NCBI GenBank assembly: GCA_020636405.1
Contig: JACJXW010000004.1
Location: 3,088,001-3,152,000, forward strand
DNA: 64,000 bases
DNA from: Lewinellaceae bacterium
GTDB taxonomy: Bacteria > Bacteroidota > Bacteroidia > Chitinophagales > Saprospiraceae
Reading direction: 5' to 3'
Shown here: positions 61,284 to 64,000 of the stretch, piece after piece
How positions within the stretch are numbered: position 1 is the first letter of the stretch
How the letters are laid out: every line of letters begins with the position of its first letter
The notes under the pieces: model-generated
What the model saw: only the letters and a program-made list of their open reading frames with translations
Told to the model about the DNA's origin: nothing
The model's database searches: none
Program-made: the position numbers and the translations under genes

Positions 61284-62627
61284 CTAAAACAGCACCCCTG
61301 CAATAGCCGCCGTCAGGAAACACGCTATCGTGCCGCCGATCAGGGCTTTGATCCCGAATTCGGTAAGGGTCTTTCGCTGTCCGGGGGCAATGGCGCCAAT
61401 GCCGCCGATCTGGATGCCAATGGATGCAAAGTTGGCGAAACCACAGAGCGCATAAGTGGAAATGAGCACCGACTTTTCACTCATTTCTCCTTTAATGCCT
61501 TCCAGGGCGGCGTAGGCAAAAAATTCATTCAGCGTGGTTTTCAGTCCCAGCAATTGCCCGACCAGGAGCACATCTTCGGTGTGAACGCCCAGTATCCAGG
61601 CTACCGGAGCGAAAATGATACCCAGCAGGTATTCCATGTTAAAGCCGGAAAAGCGGCCGTCGGTTTGCTGAACGACATATTCGTTGAGGCCTGTCCAGCT
61701 TCCAACGCCGTTGATCAGGATGTAGTTGAGCATGGCGATGAAGGCTGTAAATACGAGCAGCATGGCGCCTACATTGATCGCCAGCCTCAGGCCGTCGGTC
61801 GTGCCGCGGGAAATGGCGTCCAGCAGGTTGTTGCCCACCTCCTGCCGGGGGATATCCAGCTTTTGGTGCTCCATATCCACCTCTCTGGTTTCCGGAAACA
61901 GCATTTTGGCGGCGACGATCGCCGCCGGAGCGGAGATGATGGACGCCGTAAGCAGGTGGGTGGCAAACATCTGGCGGGCTACCGGGTCGGATCCCCCCAG
62001 GAAACCGACATAAGCGGCAAATACGCCGCCGGCAATGGTAGCCATGCCGCCGGTCATCAGGCAGAGGATCTCCGACTTCGACATGCCTTCCAGGTAAGGT
62101 TTGATTACCAACGGAGCTTCCGTCTGGCCGATAAAGACGTTGGCGGCCGCAGCCAGGCTTTCCGCTCCGGTGAGCTTCATGGAGCGCGTCATCACCCAGG
62201 CGAAACCCTTGATGATGAGCTGCAGAATGCCCAGGTAATACAATACGGAGGAGAGGGCCGAGAAAAAGATGATGGTCGGCAATACCTTGAATGCAAAGAT
62301 ATAGCCCACGGTGGCAATACCTCCGGAAGCACCGTCGCTGACCTGTACGACATCCGGCCAGCTGCCCAGTACAAAATTGGCGCCGGCTTCGGTAAAGTCT
62401 AGTACTACTACGAAAAAGCTGGCGAAGAAATCAAAGACCTGCCTGATCAGAGGAACTTTCAATATGCTTATGGCCAGTACGACCTGTAAAGCGATGCCTA
62501 CAATAATGATGCGCCATTTTATGGCTTTCCGGTCATTGCTCAGCAGGTAGCAGACAGCCAGAAGTACCAGCACGCCAAAGGTGCCACGCAGAAGCCCTAT
62601 AAAAAATTCCATGGTCATTTTGGTCAT
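61284..62627 (-). CDS. concentrative nucleoside transporter (NupC/CNT family)
   Basis: A 447-residue, multi-helix permease of the CNT family, which imports nucleosides with H+ or Na+. The conserved motifs are FFSALSSVLYYLGILQ, the substrate segment NVFIGQTEAPLVIKPYL and CGFANFASIGIQIGGIG, all in the expected order. The N-terminus (FIGLLRGTFGVLVLLAVCYL) begins the first helix. An alternative start three codons inside (62618) is possible. It is divergent from a uridine kinase gene, pairing nucleoside uptake with phosphorylation. Confidence 0.94.
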   Translation of the reverse strand: MTKMTMEFFIGLLRGTFGVLVLLAVCYLLSNDRKAIKWRIIIVGIALQVVLAISILKVPLIRQVFDFFASFFVVVLDFTEAGANFVLGSWPDVVQVSDGASGGIATVGYIFAFKVLPTIIFFSALSSVLYYLGILQLIIKGFAWVMTRSMKLTGAESLAAAANVFIGQTEAPLVIKPYLEGMSKSEILCLMTGGMATIAGGVFAAYVGFLGGSDPVARQMFATHLLTASIISAPAAIVAAKMLFPETREVDMEHQKLDIPRQEVGNNLLDAISRGTTDGLRLAINVGAMLLVFTAFIAMLNYILINGVGSWTGLNEYVVQQTDGRFSGFNMEYLLGIIFAPVAWILGVHTEDVLLVGQLLGLKTTLNEFFAYAALEGIKGEMSEKSVLISTYALCGFANFASIGIQIGGIGAIAPGQRKTLTEFGIKALIGGTIACFLTAAIAGVLF

Positions 62628-62783
62628 TTCGTTTTGAGAGCAAGGAAGCAGAACGCGGCTGTCTGTCCCCGCCCGGGTACGCTAACGCTCAAATGTAATA
62701 AAGTTTTGGCGTTTTGACGGGCGGTTTTCCTTTTTTGGTATTTTACCACTACCCACCCATACCTGAACTCCAATCCAAAATAT

Positions 62784-62791
62784 TACCTTTG
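62784..62791 (+). promoter_or_regulatory. TAnnTTTG -7 box of the uridine kinase gene
   Basis: TACCTTTG matches the -7 consensus and overlaps an in-frame GTG at 62791. Transcription starting a few bases later would exclude that GTG and support the ATG at 62815 as the true start, with a leader of about 17 bases. Confidence 0.5.
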
Positions 62792-62814
62792 TGAAAACCA
62801 GCACCGCGGTATTT

Positions 62815-63489
62815 ATGAAACCATTGATCATTGGAGTTACGGGAGGAAGTGGCTCGGGCAAGACTACTTTCATCAACCAGCTCAGAAAACGGTTTTCCAG
62901 GGCCGAGCTTTGCATCGTCTCCCAGGATGATTACTACCTGCCACGGGAGGAACAGGCTATGGATGAATTGGGGGTCCGCAATTTCGATCTTCCGCGCTCC
63001 ATTGATAAGAAGGCCTTCGCTGAGGATATCGGCCGCCTGATCGCCGGTGAAACGGTACATCGCCAGGAATATACTTTTAACAATTCCGCCGTCAAACCCA
63101 AAATGCTGGCGTTTCAGCCGGCCCCGGTTATTGTCGTGGAGGGCATATTCGTTTTCCATTTCAAGAAAATACGGAGGTTGCTGGACGTGAAAGTGTTCCT
63201 CCACGCCAAGGAAAACCTCAAAGTGATCCGCCGCATAAAACGGGACCAGGTAGAACGCAACTACCCGATCGAAGATGTGCTCTATCGCTACGAACACCAC
63301 GTGCTGCCTACCTTCGAAAGGTACATTAAGCCCTATATGGACGAAGCCGACCTGGTGGTCAACAACAACCAGAAATTCGATTGGGGGTTGGAGATCCTTA
63401 CCGGATACCTGCGCAGCCATCTGCAACAGTACCCGGAGAACAGGAAGGTGGAAGATGCCCGCTCTCACAAGGGGCAGGAACAATCCTGA
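62815..63489 (+). CDS. udk: uridine kinase
   Basis: A 224-residue P-loop kinase phosphorylating uridine (and cytidine) for pyrimidine salvage. The Walker A GVTGGSGSGKTTF begins at residue 7, followed by VSQDDYY with the catalytic Asp, VVEGIFVFH (Walker B-like) and the lid RRIKRDQVERNYPIEDVLYRYE. The ATG at 62815 is chosen over a GTG eight codons upstream because that codon lies in a -7 promoter box. Divergent with the nucleoside transporter gene, which fits a shared salvage role. Confidence 0.93.
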   Translation: MKPLIIGVTGGSGSGKTTFINQLRKRFSRAELCIVSQDDYYLPREEQAMDELGVRNFDLPRSIDKKAFAEDIGRLIAGETVHRQEYTFNNSAVKPKMLAFQPAPVIVVEGIFVFHFKKIRRLLDVKVFLHAKENLKVIRRIKRDQVERNYPIEDVLYRYEHHVLPTFERYIKPYMDEADLVVNNNQKFDWGLEILTGYLRSHLQQYPENRKVEDARSHKGQEQS

Positions 63490-63603
63490 AGCTTTTCCAG
63501 CTTAATGCTTACAATCCAAAATGGCTAACCTTTACGGCTAGAACAGGAGCTCATCCCGAATTTTCCAATTGGAGACAGTAAATACCTCCTTCGGAGAAAT
63601 ATT

Positions 63604-63681
63604 CCGGCTTCGCCGGATAAAAACAGGCCCGCGGCGGAAATATTTCCGGGCCGCAGGCCTGTTTCAACCGGCTCCTGCCGG
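63604..63681. repeat. cluster of three hairpins between udk and the T9SS gene
   Basis: Three inverted repeats stand in a row: a 5-base stem 63604-63616; a long stem with arms 63621-63629 and 63656-63664, continuing after one mismatch by five more G-C pairs around a central palindrome; and a 5-base stem 63668-63681. They lie between two convergent genes and probably end transcription from both sides. Confidence 0.65.
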
Positions 63682-63748
63682 CTGTTTCACGGATTTGGCT
63701 TCAAAAGAACCCAATTCATACAGTTCGAAAATCCGAGAAGAACCAGCT

Positions 63749-64000
63749 TTAATTCACTTTGACCACTTTCACGGCCTCAACCATGCGGCCGTCGGCTTCT
63801 ACTTTCACCCAGTAGATACCTTTGGACAGGTTTTGGCCAATGGCTACCTGTCCTTGCTGATCGCGCAGTTCCATGCGGCTCACTTCTTGCCCGAAGGCGT
63901 TATACACGTGAAGGAAAGCGCTGCTGAAACCTTCAGGAAATTCGTAGGATAGGGTAGTGGCCTGGCCGAAAGGATTGGGAAACACCTTCACGGCAGCTCC
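63749..64000 (-). CDS. C-terminal end of a T9SS-secreted protein (5' part outside window)
   Basis: The frame is open to the right edge, and only the last 83 residues are visible. They form a type A type IX secretion C-terminal sorting domain: VFPNPFGQATTLSYEF, a central NAFGQEVSRMEL strand and the end GIYWVKVEADGRMVEAVKVVKVN-type pattern (Gly-Ile-Tyr followed by a basic-rich beta strand). Such tails direct proteins through the Bacteroidota-specific T9SS, after which the tail is cut and the protein is released or anchored. The function of the passenger is unknown. Confidence 0.92.
   Translation of the reverse strand, partial: GAAVKVFPNPFGQATTLSYEFPEGFSSAFLHVYNAFGQEVSRMELRDQQGQVAIGQNLSKGIYWVKVEADGRMVEAVKVVKVN

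Overview
The window looks like chromosomal DNA of a Bacteroidota bacterium with moderately high GC, most likely from the Saprospiraceae/Lewinella-like lineage. This is an inference from four things: a type IX secretion C-terminal sorting domain at the right edge, a SusR-like hybrid two-component regulator fused to an AraC output domain, a fused ResB-CcsA cytochrome c maturation protein, and TAnnTTTG-type -7 promoter boxes. No rRNA, CRISPR array, insertion sequence or phage gene was seen.

Layout. 1-20.6 kb holds mostly housekeeping and accessory genes: the end of a McrB-like ATPase, miaA with an unusual C-terminal extension, an amidase, a group II PLP decarboxylase, ppc, a 1439-residue hybrid sensor/regulator, a duplicated-domain secreted protein, an aldo/keto reductase, an outer-membrane barrel, a patatin-like lipase, a MscS channel, and an ECF sigma factor followed by a glutathione-synthase-like ATP-grasp enzyme.

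21.0-34.4 kb is the most striking region. It is a one-direction block encoding a haem-b-like membrane protein, a membrane-anchored Fe-S/FAD oxidoreductase, a hairpin-rich non-coding stretch, three exported multihaem c-type cytochromes with 16, 23 and 25 CXXCH motifs (64 in all), an outer-membrane barrel with a periplasmic N-terminal domain, an OB-fold-like lipoprotein, and the System II cytochrome c synthetase. Together they look like an inner-membrane-to-outer-membrane electron conduit. The terminal electron donor or acceptor cannot be read from the sequence.

34.6-55.7 kb is a carbohydrate-use island. It has a GH51 arabinofuranosidase and a compact L-rhamnose operon: aldolase/dehydrogenase fusion, isomerase, kinase, LutABC lactate oxidation, an NCS1-type permease, and a 57-residue two-helix protein overlapping the permease gene. 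It also has two alpha/beta hydrolases, a Tat-exported Gfo/Idh/MocA oxidoreductase, a GH95 glycosidase, and the uronate enzymes UxaA and UxaC. Rhamnose would be split to DHAP and L-lactaldehyde, the latter oxidised to L-lactate and on to pyruvate by LutABC. No SusC/SusD pair is present.

56.3-64 kb holds pgk and gap with strong terminator hairpins, two identical tRNA-Glu genes, a VOC/YecM-like protein, a Nudix hydrolase, a DinB-like protein, a divergent nucleoside transporter/uridine kinase pair, and the C-terminal end of a T9SS-secreted protein.
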